Shown one piece after another: positions 46,810-54,689 of a stretch of 64,000 nt of DNA (position 1 is its first letter; the number at the start of each line of letters is the position of its first letter). Origin of the DNA: Leptospira idonii. Lineage in GTDB: Bacteria > Spirochaetota > Leptospiria > Leptospirales > Leptospiraceae. The notes beneath the pieces were generated by a model. That model did not search any database. It was given only the letters and a program-made list of their open reading frames with translations, and was not told where the DNA came from. The stretch lies in assembly GCF_004770995.1 (NCBI RefSeq), contig NZ_RQHW01000042.1, forward strand, positions 62,001-126,000. Direction: 5' to 3'. Position numbers and translations under genes: made by a program.

Positions 46810-47818
46810 CCCCGACCGGGCTTTCCGCTCCAATGCAACGAAATGCTTTTCGTTGCATTTCCACTTCGATCCCTGCCGCAAGGTCCTCACATAGATATAA
46901 GTCCATTTCTTCCTGGTTTGTGAATCGTTTGACGGCTGTGAAATCCTTTTGTGCTTCGCTGTATTGACGGGAAAGATAATATAACCACTGTTTAATCCTT
47001 CCAAGACGGCTTTGAGTGTCCATAAGGCTCGCAAGATGGATCCAATACTTATATAGAATGCTTTTCATCTCTTCCCAAGGAAAAGCTTCGTTTCGTTCTC
47101 CTTGGATCTCCAAAGCCAAAGTAGGATTCGCAATCATACCTCTACCGATCATAAGATCGGAACAACCTGAAATTTCATGGCAGCGAATGGCATCTTCTTT
47201 TGTCCAAATTTCACCGTTTGCCACAATGGACACTCGGACTTCCTTTTTGATTTTGGCAATCCATTCCCAGTATGCGGGCGGTTTGTAACCGTCCATTTTC
47301 GTTCTTGCATGTACCACAATTTCTTCAGCACCACCGCCTTCCAGCGCTTTGGCGCAATCAATCGCTTGTTCGGTGGACTCGAACCCCAATCGCATTTTTG
47401 CCGTGACAGGAATAGTGGATGGAACCGCCTTTCTAGTCTCATAAACGATTTTATACAGAACATCCGGTTCTTTCAGTAGTACGGCTCCTCCTCGGTTGCG
47501 ATTGACCGTAGGAGCAGGGCAGCCGAAATTGAGATCAATCCCGTAAGCTCCCAGACTTGCTACTTTTGCCGCATTCTCCGCCATACAAACAGGATCCGAA
47601 CCCAAGAGTTGAACTTTTACTGGAACTCCTGCTTTCGTTCTGCAATTATGATTCAGCTCGGGAACATATCTATAAAATCTTTGTGAAGGAAGAAGAGTGT
47701 CATTCACTCGAATGAATTCACTCACACATTGATCGATTCCTCCGATTTTTGTGATGATATCACGCAAACGGAAATCAAGAAGCCCTTCCATTGGAGCAAG
47801 TAAGATTCTCCGAATCAT
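46802..47818 (-). CDS. dusC: tRNA-dihydrouridine synthase, DusC-like
   Basis: A 338-residue FMN enzyme that reduces uridine in the tRNA D-loop. It follows DusC closely: RRILLAPMEGLLDFRLRD, CVSEFIRVNDTLLP, VKVQLLGSDP, LNFGCPAPTVN with the catalytic Cys, ANGEIWTKEDA, LMIGRGMIANP and GRIKQWLYYLSRQY. DusC acts on U16. The start overlaps the stop of the upstream DUF2721-like gene (ATGA). The stop codon lies inside an 8-base inverted repeat. Confidence 0.9.
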   Translation of the reverse strand: MIRRILLAPMEGLLDFRLRDIITKIGGIDQCVSEFIRVNDTLLPSQRFYRYVPELNHNCRTKAGVPVKVQLLGSDPVCMAENAAKVASLGAYGIDLNFGCPAPTVNRNRGGAVLLKEPDVLYKIVYETRKAVPSTIPVTAKMRLGFESTEQAIDCAKALEGGGAEEIVVHARTKMDGYKPPAYWEWIAKIKKEVRVSIVANGEIWTKEDAIRCHEISGCSDLMIGRGMIANPTLALEIQGERNEAFPWEEMKSILYKYWIHLASLMDTQSRLGRIKQWLYYLSRQYSEAQKDFTAVKRFTNQEEMDLYLCEDLAAGIEVEMQRKAFRCIGAESPVGDL

Positions 47819-48309
47819 TGTTTTAGTTTTTTAGTCTTCTTTTCCAAAAACTCTGTAAAATCGATTTGTCCCATAATAAATGTTAAATTATATCTGCTTT
47901 CATACAGTAGGAACGCGCTTGCCAAAAATAAAAATACCCCTCCTAAAAGAGCAATTACAGTAGGAATCCAAGAGTATTCTTTGGCAAAGGCAAGAACAAG
48001 TGCCAAGCTCAAACTGGAAATGACAAATAACGAAGTGGCCGTATAAAGAAAGGCCATGGAGCGTTGTATGAGAACTGCTCGTTTTCTTTGAACGGAGAGT
48101 TGACCGATCAGATAAGACGTCCTGTCTTCGGGAAAAGCGATTTTACCTTCCAGGATCTTTTCCATTTCCGTTTTCAAAAGATTCACTCTGTCGAAGATGC
48201 GGCCCAAACGATTGGCGGTAGAGAAAATCAAACTGGCACTTGCAGAGATCAATACGGCAGGTGTGATCATGCCGGATAGAATTTCGGAATTTGCAAAAGA
48301 TTCGAACAT
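47815..48309 (-). CDS. DUF2721-like membrane protein
   Basis: A 164-residue protein with membrane helices near the N-terminus (about 9-28) and in the C-terminal half (about 85-105 and 111-135). The first segment (MITPAVLISASASLIFSTANRLGRIFDRVN) matches DUF2721 proteins in style. The ATG at 48309 is preferred over a GTG at 48339, whose codons coincide with a dispersed GTGTGGTACCTC repeat. It is translationally coupled to dusC. Function is unknown. Confidence 0.72.
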   Translation of the reverse strand: MFESFANSEILSGMITPAVLISASASLIFSTANRLGRIFDRVNLLKTEMEKILEGKIAFPEDRTSYLIGQLSVQRKRAVLIQRSMAFLYTATSLFVISSLSLALVLAFAKEYSWIPTVIALLGGVFLFLASAFLLYESRYNLTFIMGQIDFTEFLEKKTKKLKQ

Positions 48310-48327
48310 GGATACGATTCTGTGACG

Positions 48328-48339
48328 GAGGTACCACAC
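48328..48339 (-). repeat. GTGTGGTACCTC repeat word, copy D
   Basis: Exact 12-mer shared with copies B and E, placed just upstream of the DUF2721-like start codon on the minus strand. Confidence 0.7.
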
Positions 48340-48371
48340 TCACAAACAAAAAAAGAATCCATCTCTCCGGT

Positions 48372-49652
48372 CTATCCCGTGGTAGGTACCACAATTTCTT
48401 TCCGTATCAGAACCAATGCCATGGAAGGAAATACCACAAGTGACATGGCAATTGCAATCGGCCCTAAACCTTGTTCCAAAAAGGGAGAGAGAATTCCTGT
48501 GATTCCACCGGAAAGCAAAGTAACTGCAAGAATCATAAAAGCGGAACCCCTTGCGTCATTATCTCCTGCGGCGATCAGCGCACTGACAAACCCAGTACCT
48601 CCTCTCAGTCCAAGACCGATATTGATAGGAACGAAATAACAAATCAGATAGACAGGATCATCTAACCGAAAGAACGCTCCAACGAGAAACAAAACGGCTG
48701 AAAGAGAAGCAAATGTGGTACCTGCCACAATGACTGCTTCCGAACCGAATTTTTTAACGAAATAAGAAGAGGTTTGTGCGAATGTAAAAAAGGTAAATAC
48801 GGAGAGGATCTGAAGTAAAATAAAACTATCGATCGCTCCTTTTTTATAAGTTACGATCAAGTTCGGTGCGGAAAAAACGAATATCAATAATCCACCCAAA
48901 ACCCCCACATGACTCAGAGCATATCTTAAAAAAAGAAAGTTTGTAAATAGTTCCTTATAGGTTCTTTTTTTTGAATCGATAGTTTTTTGTTTGGCGGTAT
49001 TCCCGGTTTTTCTTTGTAAGGTGAATAGAAACAAACTGACGATCAAAGAAGAGATTGCTGTCAGTAAAAAACTAGATTCCCATCCGAACTGATCCGCCAA
49101 GTAAGCTCCTGCTAGAGGAGCAAACGCCGGAACCATGGACTCTATACTTCCCATAATGCTGACAGCTCTCATCGCGCCTTGAGAAGAAAAAAAACCTCGG
49201 ATGAGTCCTGGAGCAAGAACGGCTGCACCGCTGGAACTGATTCCTTGTAAAAAACGATAAGCTACAAGTTCATATATATGAGTAGAAAAAATGCAAAGAA
49301 GGGAGATGGCCGCAAAACAAAGTAAAGATGCAGAGAATAGCCGGATCGCATCGAAACGATCCGAAAGAAAACTGAATAAAAGAAGTCCTGCACTGGTTCC
49401 TAAAACATAAAATGCGATGATCCACTGAGCATCCGCAGGAGAACTTCCCGGAAACACTTCTTTGAAGTTGGGGATATAAGGAAGAATCAGATCAATGCCG
49501 GACAAACCCAGCACAGTACCCAAGTTGATTAAAATCAAAATTCCAAGAGAAGACCCGGATAAGGATAATTTCATAAATACAAAGATTTGAACTGGCCTTT
49601 GTTTGGCGATTTCTCTTTTTAAAGAAGGACCCGTATTTATCGATTGTGGCAT
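48372..49652 (-). CDS. MFS transporter, Bcr/CflA-like drug exporter
   Basis: A 426-residue, 12-helix major facilitator. Hallmarks are GLSGIDLILPYIPNF, DAQWIIAFYVLGTSAGLLLF, LSDRFDAIRLF (motif A) and YRFLQGISSSGAAVLAPGLIRG (motif C-like). This suits multidrug or small-metabolite export. The start is uncertain: ATG 49652 is used, but the first helix begins after a second ATG at 49574. The C-terminal VVPTTG is encoded by a dispersed palindrome (48379-48392), and another palindrome lies inside the gene at 48714-48729. It is probably the first gene of the operon leading to dusC. Confidence 0.85.
   Translation of the reverse strand: MPQSINTGPSLKREIAKQRPVQIFVFMKLSLSGSSLGILILINLGTVLGLSGIDLILPYIPNFKEVFPGSSPADAQWIIAFYVLGTSAGLLLFSFLSDRFDAIRLFSASLLCFAAISLLCIFSTHIYELVAYRFLQGISSSGAAVLAPGLIRGFFSSQGAMRAVSIMGSIESMVPAFAPLAGAYLADQFGWESSFLLTAISSLIVSLFLFTLQRKTGNTAKQKTIDSKKRTYKELFTNFLFLRYALSHVGVLGGLLIFVFSAPNLIVTYKKGAIDSFILLQILSVFTFFTFAQTSSYFVKKFGSEAVIVAGTTFASLSAVLFLVGAFFRLDDPVYLICYFVPINIGLGLRGGTGFVSALIAAGDNDARGSAFMILAVTLLSGGITGILSPFLEQGLGPIAIAMSLVVFPSMALVLIRKEIVVPTTG
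48379..48392 (-). repeat. GTGGTACCTACCAC palindrome, copy G, in MFS gene 3' end
   Basis: Exact 14-mer of copy A on the minus strand, encoding VVPTT just before the MFS stop codon. Confidence 0.75.
48714..48729 (-). repeat. TGTGG-CCACA palindrome, copy H, inside MFS gene
   Basis: TGTGGTACCTGCCACA on the plus strand: 5-base arms TGTGG and CCACA around TACCTG, one base off the family 14-mer. It encodes VAGTT in the minus-strand MFS protein. Confidence 0.55.
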
Positions 49653-49858
49653 CGTCCGGATCGAGGGATTTTGTTTCGTATGAATTTTGTAAATGCTCGA
49701 CTAAGGCCTTCTTTTCCTCATTGGTTCCGTTCTTTTCCAACCAGGAGAGAAAAGGAAGGTATGTCAATGAAATTTTTTTCCTTTTCCGAACGGAGCACAA
49801 TTATAATTTCTTTACACTGTCTTGCTTGAATTTTGAATCAATTAAGCATCATACGAGT

Positions 49859-50971
49859 ATGGAACCTTTAAAGTACATTTATTCCGACAAGTTTATTTCC
49901 GCATTATCACAATCCCTCGTGTTTGCTTATCAAGAGTTAGATGCAAAGGGGTTCAAAAAAGAGATTTTTTCTTCTCCTTGGGAAAATTTAGAGCTAAAGG
50001 AAAGAATGTCTCGTATCTCCGATACCATCATAGAGTTCCTTCCGAAAGATTTGGATCTGTTGTTTCCTATTTTGAAAGATACAATCGATCATCTTAGAAA
50101 AGAAGGAACTCAGGATTTTAACTTTGCACATATGTTTTTTCCAGAAATCGTTCAGAAAGCGGGGCTTTCTGATTTTGAAAAGAGCATGAAAGCTTTGGAA
50201 TTCATTACTGTTTTCGCAAGCGCCGAATTTGCCATTCGAAGTTTTTATCTGCATTACCCCGAAAAAACAAACAAACAAATGTTATCTTGGTCCAAACACA
50301 AACATCCTATGGTCAGAAGACTTGCCAGTGAAGGCAGCCGACCTCTTCTTCCTTGGGCGATGGGAGTTCCCGATATCAAAAAACGTCCCGAACAAAGTTT
50401 GACCATATTGGAAAATCTTTGGGACGATGAAAATGAAATCGTAAGAAGAAGCGTTGCCAACCATCTAAATGATATTTCTAAAATAAATCCTGACATCACA
50501 TGGAGCTTTTGTAAACCTAAGTTTGGTAAGTCGAAAGAAACGGATAAATCCTTAAAACATGCCTTGCGAACCTTGTTGAAAAAAGGAAACAAAGAAATAT
50601 TAAGTGCTTATTCTTATGACATTAAATGGAAACCGACAAAACTACAATTGAAACTACCTGCAAAAGAAGTTTCCGTCGGAAAAAAATTAGAATTCGAAAT
50701 CAAGGTCTTTCATAAAGAGAAAAAAAGCAAAAAAATCAGAACGGAATACGTCGTATCTTTTCTTCTTGCGAACGGGAAATGGGGGAATAAGGTATTTCAA
50801 TTGGGAGATAAGGAGTTGGTTCCGGGAGAAACTTTGGAAATTAAAAAATCCCATTCCTTCGCTCCCATCACCACTCGCACCTATTATCCCGGCAAACACC
50901 AATTAACTATTGTCATCAATGGAAACGAAGTTGCCAAACAATCCTTCGAGTTGAAAAAGGGAAAGAAGTGA
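49859..50971 (+). CDS. alkC: AlkC-type DNA alkylation-repair glycosylase with Ig-like C-terminal domain
   Basis: A 370-residue HEAT-like-repeat protein. KHPMVRRLASEGSRPLLPWA and VRRSVANHLNDISKINPD are highly characteristic of AlkC, which excises alkylated bases such as 3-methyladenine and 3-methylcytosine without base flipping. The last ~110 residues form a beta-sandwich (VSVGKKLEFEIKVFH to YYPGKHQLTIVINGNEV), matching the Ig-like domain of one AlkC subclass. The ATG at 49859 is chosen from homology style; the 206 bases upstream hold no clear Shine-Dalgarno and separate it from the divergent MFS gene. It leads a five-gene overlapping operon. Confidence 0.88.
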   Translation: MEPLKYIYSDKFISALSQSLVFAYQELDAKGFKKEIFSSPWENLELKERMSRISDTIIEFLPKDLDLLFPILKDTIDHLRKEGTQDFNFAHMFFPEIVQKAGLSDFEKSMKALEFITVFASAEFAIRSFYLHYPEKTNKQMLSWSKHKHPMVRRLASEGSRPLLPWAMGVPDIKKRPEQSLTILENLWDDENEIVRRSVANHLNDISKINPDITWSFCKPKFGKSKETDKSLKHALRTLLKKGNKEILSAYSYDIKWKPTKLQLKLPAKEVSVGKKLEFEIKVFHKEKKSKKIRTEYVVSFLLANGKWGNKVFQLGDKELVPGETLEIKKSHSFAPITTRTYYPGKHQLTIVINGNEVAKQSFELKKGKK

Positions 50972-51576
50972 ATCGAAAAATCGTTTCTTTCTTTTTTGTA
51001 TTTTTCTTTTTTTCCAGATGTTCCGTCTATTATTTAGGTGATTCTCCCCGACCTGTCCTCACAGGTAAAATCGACAAAGAAGTCAGCTACGAATTGGTGG
51101 GTTGGGACGGAAAAGAAAATAAAGATGAATCGGCAGTCTTTTTAGAAGCGCTGCATCGCTCCCAAAGATTCAAAAAAATATCTTCTTATATCAAATCCGA
51201 TTCCGAAATGAAAATCCAAATCATTCTGGATTCCTCTTCCCGAAATAAATTATTTTTCGGAGAAGACCCTCGCCCTGTTTCTCTGATGGTAGAAGAAAAA
51301 CCAGGGACTTATTCTCTTTTTCTGATCAATCGCATTTTGGCGGTGCAAACCGCCCTTATCATACCCATCTTACAAAAGTCAGACGATCAAATTATGTTTC
51401 GAGTTTGGAAGAAAAACAGAATCTCAGGTGAATATTCCTATCGTATGGATTCTTTGCAGGTGTTCGGTTGGGTTTCTCTTCTAGTGAGATGGAACGACGA
51501 TCGAAAGAAAATGGAAACCTATTACACCAATTTGGTGTATCGTTTTTTGGAAGATTCCCAAGGTGTTTTCGAATGA
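50968..51576 (+). CDS. putative lipoprotein, unknown function
   Basis: A 202-residue protein with GTG start overlapping the alkC stop (GTGA) and GGGAAAGAA before it. The signal ends FFFFSRC, a spirochaete-style lipobox. The mature part is mixed alpha/beta with a likely membrane-proximal hydrophobic stretch (TALIIPILQ). I do not recognise it. It resembles the next gene's product only in size and export mode. Confidence 0.7.
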   Translation: MNRKIVSFFFVFFFFSRCSVYYLGDSPRPVLTGKIDKEVSYELVGWDGKENKDESAVFLEALHRSQRFKKISSYIKSDSEMKIQIILDSSSRNKLFFGEDPRPVSLMVEEKPGTYSLFLINRILAVQTALIIPILQKSDDQIMFRVWKKNRISGEYSYRMDSLQVFGWVSLLVRWNDDRKKMETYYTNLVYRFLEDSQGVFE

Positions 51577-52100
51577 AATTTCTCAAATTCAATCTGTTTC
51601 TTTTTCTATCGGTTCTTCTTTTAGAGCAATGTGCTGCTTTCGTGAAAGATCCAGACCTTCAATTTCAGAAAGGAAAACTACCCGGCACTGTTCCCATTCG
51701 AATCGTGTTTACAGGTTTTGCTCGTTACGAGAAAGAAAAACAATCTTTGAAACAATCGATATTGAAATCGGGCTTTTCGGAAGATACAAAATCCGATTTG
51801 CTTTTGGAAGTAGTATTGGAAGAGATCAATCCCGAATACGAATCCATCGGTTTGCATCGTTTGAATATTTTAGCGACTGTATTTTCTGCAGGGATCTTTC
51901 CTTACCAAATCAATACGAATCACTTACTTAGTTTTCGTTATTCGGATTCTGAAAAAAACATAAGAGAGTCGGAATTCAAAACTACTCTCAGCCAATGGAG
52001 AGGATTTTCTATGATTTTTTTCTCACCGTTTTATTGGCCTTCTTCCTCTTTTGGAACATTATTGCTGCAAACCTGGTCGGAAGAGGTGAAATATCTGTGA
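51573..52100 (+). CDS. putative lipoprotein, unknown function
   Basis: A 175-residue protein whose ATG at 51573 overlaps the previous stop (ATGA). The signal ends VLLLEQC. The mature part has RIVFTGFARYEKEKQSLKQ, then DLLLEVVLEEINPE, and hydrophobic stretches near 100-115 and 145-165. No family is recognised. Coupling at both ends places it firmly in the alkC operon. Confidence 0.7.
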   Translation: MKFLKFNLFLFLSVLLLEQCAAFVKDPDLQFQKGKLPGTVPIRIVFTGFARYEKEKQSLKQSILKSGFSEDTKSDLLLEVVLEEINPEYESIGLHRLNILATVFSAGIFPYQINTNHLLSFRYSDSEKNIRESEFKTTLSQWRGFSMIFFSPFYWPSSSFGTLLLQTWSEEVKYL

Positions 52101-53029
52101 AATCCAAAGTGTATTCTATTTTCGTATTATGTTTTTTATTTTTCTTTTCATCTGACTGTCGTTTGATGAAAAGAAAAAAGACAGTTCCTGCTACCGACTT
52201 TATCACGGAAACCCTAGAGCTTCAGGGAAAAACTAGATCCTATCATATTCATTATCCTCAAAATAAAGCGGTGGTTGAAAAAAAACTGCCTCTTCTTTTC
52301 GTGTTGCACGGTCGTTTGGGAACGGGGCGTCAAATTATGGAACAATCCCGATTCAATGATTTGGCAGATGAAGAAGGTTTTATTGTAGTATATCCCGACG
52401 GATACAGCAGAAGTTGGGCGGATGGAAGAGGAAACACTCCTGCGGATCGGGAAAAAATCAATGATGTACTTTTTCTGGAAACTGTACTTCAAAATCTGAT
52501 CCGAAAAGGTTCCGTGGATCCTTCCAGAGTTTTTATGGTCGGTCATTCTAACGGTGGTTTTATGACACAAAGAATGTCAGTAGACCGTTCTTCTCTTTTC
52601 AAGGGAACAGCGAGTGTTGCAGCCCAATTGAGCATTGCCGTATTAAAGAACGGGGAACCTTCTTCTCCTTTGTCAGTAGCTCTTTTTTCGGGAACGGGTG
52701 ATCCTCTCGTTCCTTATTATGGTGGTTATGTGAGAGACGGAGGGGAAATCATAGGAGCGGAAGACACTATAGATCGTTGGAAAAAATGGAATCGTTGCTC
52801 CGACTCTGTCGTTGTTTCTGAAAAAGATACTTCCGATGACGGAACTTCTCTAGAAATTCGAACCTATTCTACCTGTGCAAAAGGAACTAAAGTCCGCCTT
52901 TATAAGATCAAAGAAGGGGGACATGCTTGGCCGGGGCAAAAACAAAATGTCCCTTTCGTGGATATGGGAAAACCGACTTATGAATTGGATGCTGCGAAAG
53001 AAGTCTGGGAGTTCTTTAAGTCTTTATGA
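52097..53029 (+). CDS. secreted esterase lipoprotein, PHB-depolymerase/LpqC-like
   Basis: A 310-residue alpha/beta hydrolase with GTG start at 52097 overlapping the previous stop (GTGA). The signal ends FFSSDC. LPLLFVLHGRLGTG carries the oxyanion HG, MVGHSNGGFMTQRM the nucleophile Ser, FSGTGDPLVPY the Asp and EGGHAWPG the His. This is the esterase/PHB-depolymerase (LpqC, feruloyl-esterase-like) pattern. The true substrate is unknown. Longer upstream starts would add an unrelated hydrophobic stretch and are rejected. Confidence 0.85.
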   Translation: MKSKVYSIFVLCFLFFFSSDCRLMKRKKTVPATDFITETLELQGKTRSYHIHYPQNKAVVEKKLPLLFVLHGRLGTGRQIMEQSRFNDLADEEGFIVVYPDGYSRSWADGRGNTPADREKINDVLFLETVLQNLIRKGSVDPSRVFMVGHSNGGFMTQRMSVDRSSLFKGTASVAAQLSIAVLKNGEPSSPLSVALFSGTGDPLVPYYGGYVRDGGEIIGAEDTIDRWKKWNRCSDSVVVSEKDTSDDGTSLEIRTYSTCAKGTKVRLYKIKEGGHAWPGQKQNVPFVDMGKPTYELDAAKEVWEFFKSL

Positions 53030-53739
53030 GTTCTGAAAAAAAAATAGCATTCGTAACAGGAGCTTCCCGAGGGATCGGACTTGCCATTTCTCAAAAATTG
53101 GTCTCTATGGGGCATTATGTTTTGGGCGTTTCCAGAACTCCGGAAACATGTTCTTGGAAACACGATTCTTTCGAACTTCTTTCTTTGGATCTTAGAGATA
53201 CGAAACAAATTCAAGGGTTTTTAAAAGAACGCAAAGAGACATTCAAAAACTTGAATGTTGTGGTTCATAATGCCGGAGTTGGTTATTTTTCTCCATTGGA
53301 AGAACTTTCCTGGCAACAAATCCAAGATATGATCTCTCTTCATCTGACTGCACCTATGCTCATCACCAATTCGTTGTTAAGGGATTTGAAATCCAACAGG
53401 GGCAGAGTGTTTTTGATAGGTTCCATTGCGGGAACGAAAGTATCTCCTTGGGGAAACGTATATGGAGCGACAAAGGCAGGGCTCATTCATTTCGGAAAAG
53501 AAATGTTTCAAGAGCTTCGTAAATCGGGCGTTAGAGTGACAAACATCATTCCCGATCTTACCCGTTCCGAATTTTATAACGAACTTTCTTTTACTACGGA
53601 AGAAGATTCCAAAGCTTATCTTTTGCCGGAATGCATTGCAAGTGCACTAGAAACAGTGATGTTACAGAGGGAGGGAACGGTTGTATCCGAAATTTTGATC
53701 CAACCGGAGTTGTTTAAAATTAAAAAGAAGGAAAAGTAA
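53026..53739 (+). CDS. short-chain dehydrogenase/reductase (SDR)
   Basis: A 237-residue classical SDR. VTGASRGIGLAIS binds NAD(P), HNAGVG is the NAG motif, IGSIAG carries the catalytic Ser and YGATKAGL the Tyr-x-x-x-Lys pair. Its start overlaps the esterase stop (ATGA); it is the last gene of the alkC operon and converges on the cyclic-nucleotide-binding protein gene with a one-base gap. Substrate unknown. Confidence 0.9.
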   Translation: MSSEKKIAFVTGASRGIGLAISQKLVSMGHYVLGVSRTPETCSWKHDSFELLSLDLRDTKQIQGFLKERKETFKNLNVVVHNAGVGYFSPLEELSWQQIQDMISLHLTAPMLITNSLLRDLKSNRGRVFLIGSIAGTKVSPWGNVYGATKAGLIHFGKEMFQELRKSGVRVTNIIPDLTRSEFYNELSFTTEEDSKAYLLPECIASALETVMLQREGTVVSEILIQPELFKIKKKEK

Positions 53740-53740
53740 A

Positions 53741-54268
53741 TTAAACCCTAGGTATATCTTCTTCCGTTGGATCGTCGGTTAAACCTTCCACGGGAATCAT
53801 AGGAATATCATCTGCAGAAGGAGGAGGCGCTTCCTCTGGCTCGGAGGAAGAAGCAGTGATCCCTTTTTTCTCATCATCTTCTCTTTTTTTAATCGCTCTA
53901 ATTTTAGAATCGGTTTCGTAAAGGCGTTCGATGACTCTCTTTAAAAGTAAAAAAAGAAATTCAGGGCTTTCCTGGCTCATTTTTACAAACGAACCTCTGT
54001 TAATGATTCCTAGTTTTGCGTATTCAGAAACGGTAACGATCGAAGCGGCTCTGGGACTGTTATTGATGATCGCCATTTCTCCGAAAAACTCTCCGGGAAG
54101 AATGCTTCTGAGTTTGGAGTGTTTTCCGTCGATGTGTTTGTAGATATCTAACTGGCCTTCGAATAAAAAGAACATAGCTCCGTTGGAAGGTACTCCTTCC
54201 TTAAACAAAACTTCACCTCGTTTGATGGTGATCATGCTGAGTTTAGCCAGTGATTCTTTAAGTCCCAT
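53741..54268 (-). CDS. cyclic nucleotide-binding domain protein
   Basis: A 175-residue protein with one cNMP-binding domain (about 10-125). RGEVLFKEGVPSNGAMFFLFEG opens the beta roll. The phosphate-binding cassette is GEFFGEMAIINNSPRAAS, with the Glu and Arg that bind cAMP/cGMP. A C-terminal acidic, Pro-rich tail (about 145-175) is low complexity. No HTH is present, so it is not a CRP-type regulator. The start overlaps the previous cNMP gene by 11 bases. It is the last gene of the ankyrin operon. Confidence 0.88.
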   Translation of the reverse strand: MGLKESLAKLSMITIKRGEVLFKEGVPSNGAMFFLFEGQLDIYKHIDGKHSKLRSILPGEFFGEMAIINNSPRAASIVTVSEYAKLGIINRGSFVKMSQESPEFLFLLLKRVIERLYETDSKIRAIKKREDDEKKGITASSSEPEEAPPPSADDIPMIPVEGLTDDPTEEDIPRV

Positions 54269-54689
54269 CGATCTCCGTTAACTCCTTGAGTTTCTGTTCT
54301 GCTTCAATTAAACGTTCAACGTAAGTTTGTAACAAGGCGTACACGAACATGGGGTTCGAGTTTGCGATTTTGATCAGATTTTGTTTGTCCAGAATTCCCA
54401 ATTGTGCTCTATCCGATTCGATAAAAACGGTCATGGTTCTGGGGTGTGCGGAGATCAGTGCGATTTCTCCGAAGAACTCTCCAGTAGAAAGTTTTCTCAC
54501 TTCTTGGAAATTTCTTTGATCCGGCGAACCCATTCCAACGGAAAGAGTGCCGCTTAATATAAAATACATTTTCTCGTTAGACGGTTCTCCTTCTCTGACG
54601 ATGATTTCTCCCTTCTTAAAGGACTTCGTCGGAACCGTGTTTACGAAATCAAAAATATTGATTCTATTTTCTTTCTTAGGAATGGACAT
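54258..54689 (-). CDS. cyclic nucleotide-binding domain protein
   Basis: A 143-residue single-domain cNMP-binding protein. KKGEIIVREGEPSNEKMYFILSG is followed by the cassette GEFFGEIALISAHPRTMT with the conserved Glu and Arg. It lacks DNA-binding or catalytic parts and may act as a stand-alone effector. It starts with a one-base TAATG overlap on the ankyrin gene's stop and overlaps the next cNMP gene, so all three are coupled. Confidence 0.88.
   Translation of the reverse strand: MSIPKKENRINIFDFVNTVPTKSFKKGEIIVREGEPSNEKMYFILSGTLSVGMGSPDQRNFQEVRKLSTGEFFGEIALISAHPRTMTVFIESDRAQLGILDKQNLIKIANSNPMFVYALLQTYVERLIEAEQKLKELTEIDGT

Noticed and set aside
48321..48344. TGTGA and TCACA pair resembling a CRP site
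   Set aside because: The spacing is 14 bases, not the 6 of a CRP site, and the middle is a dispersed GAGGTACCACAC repeat.
49492..49800. A 102-codon minus-strand frame with a plausible helical start (LSWLEKNGTNEEKKALVEHL)
   Set aside because: It overlaps the MFS N-terminus in another frame and its second half is nonsense; it could be a gene remnant, but there is no start codon or Shine-Dalgarno to support a gene.
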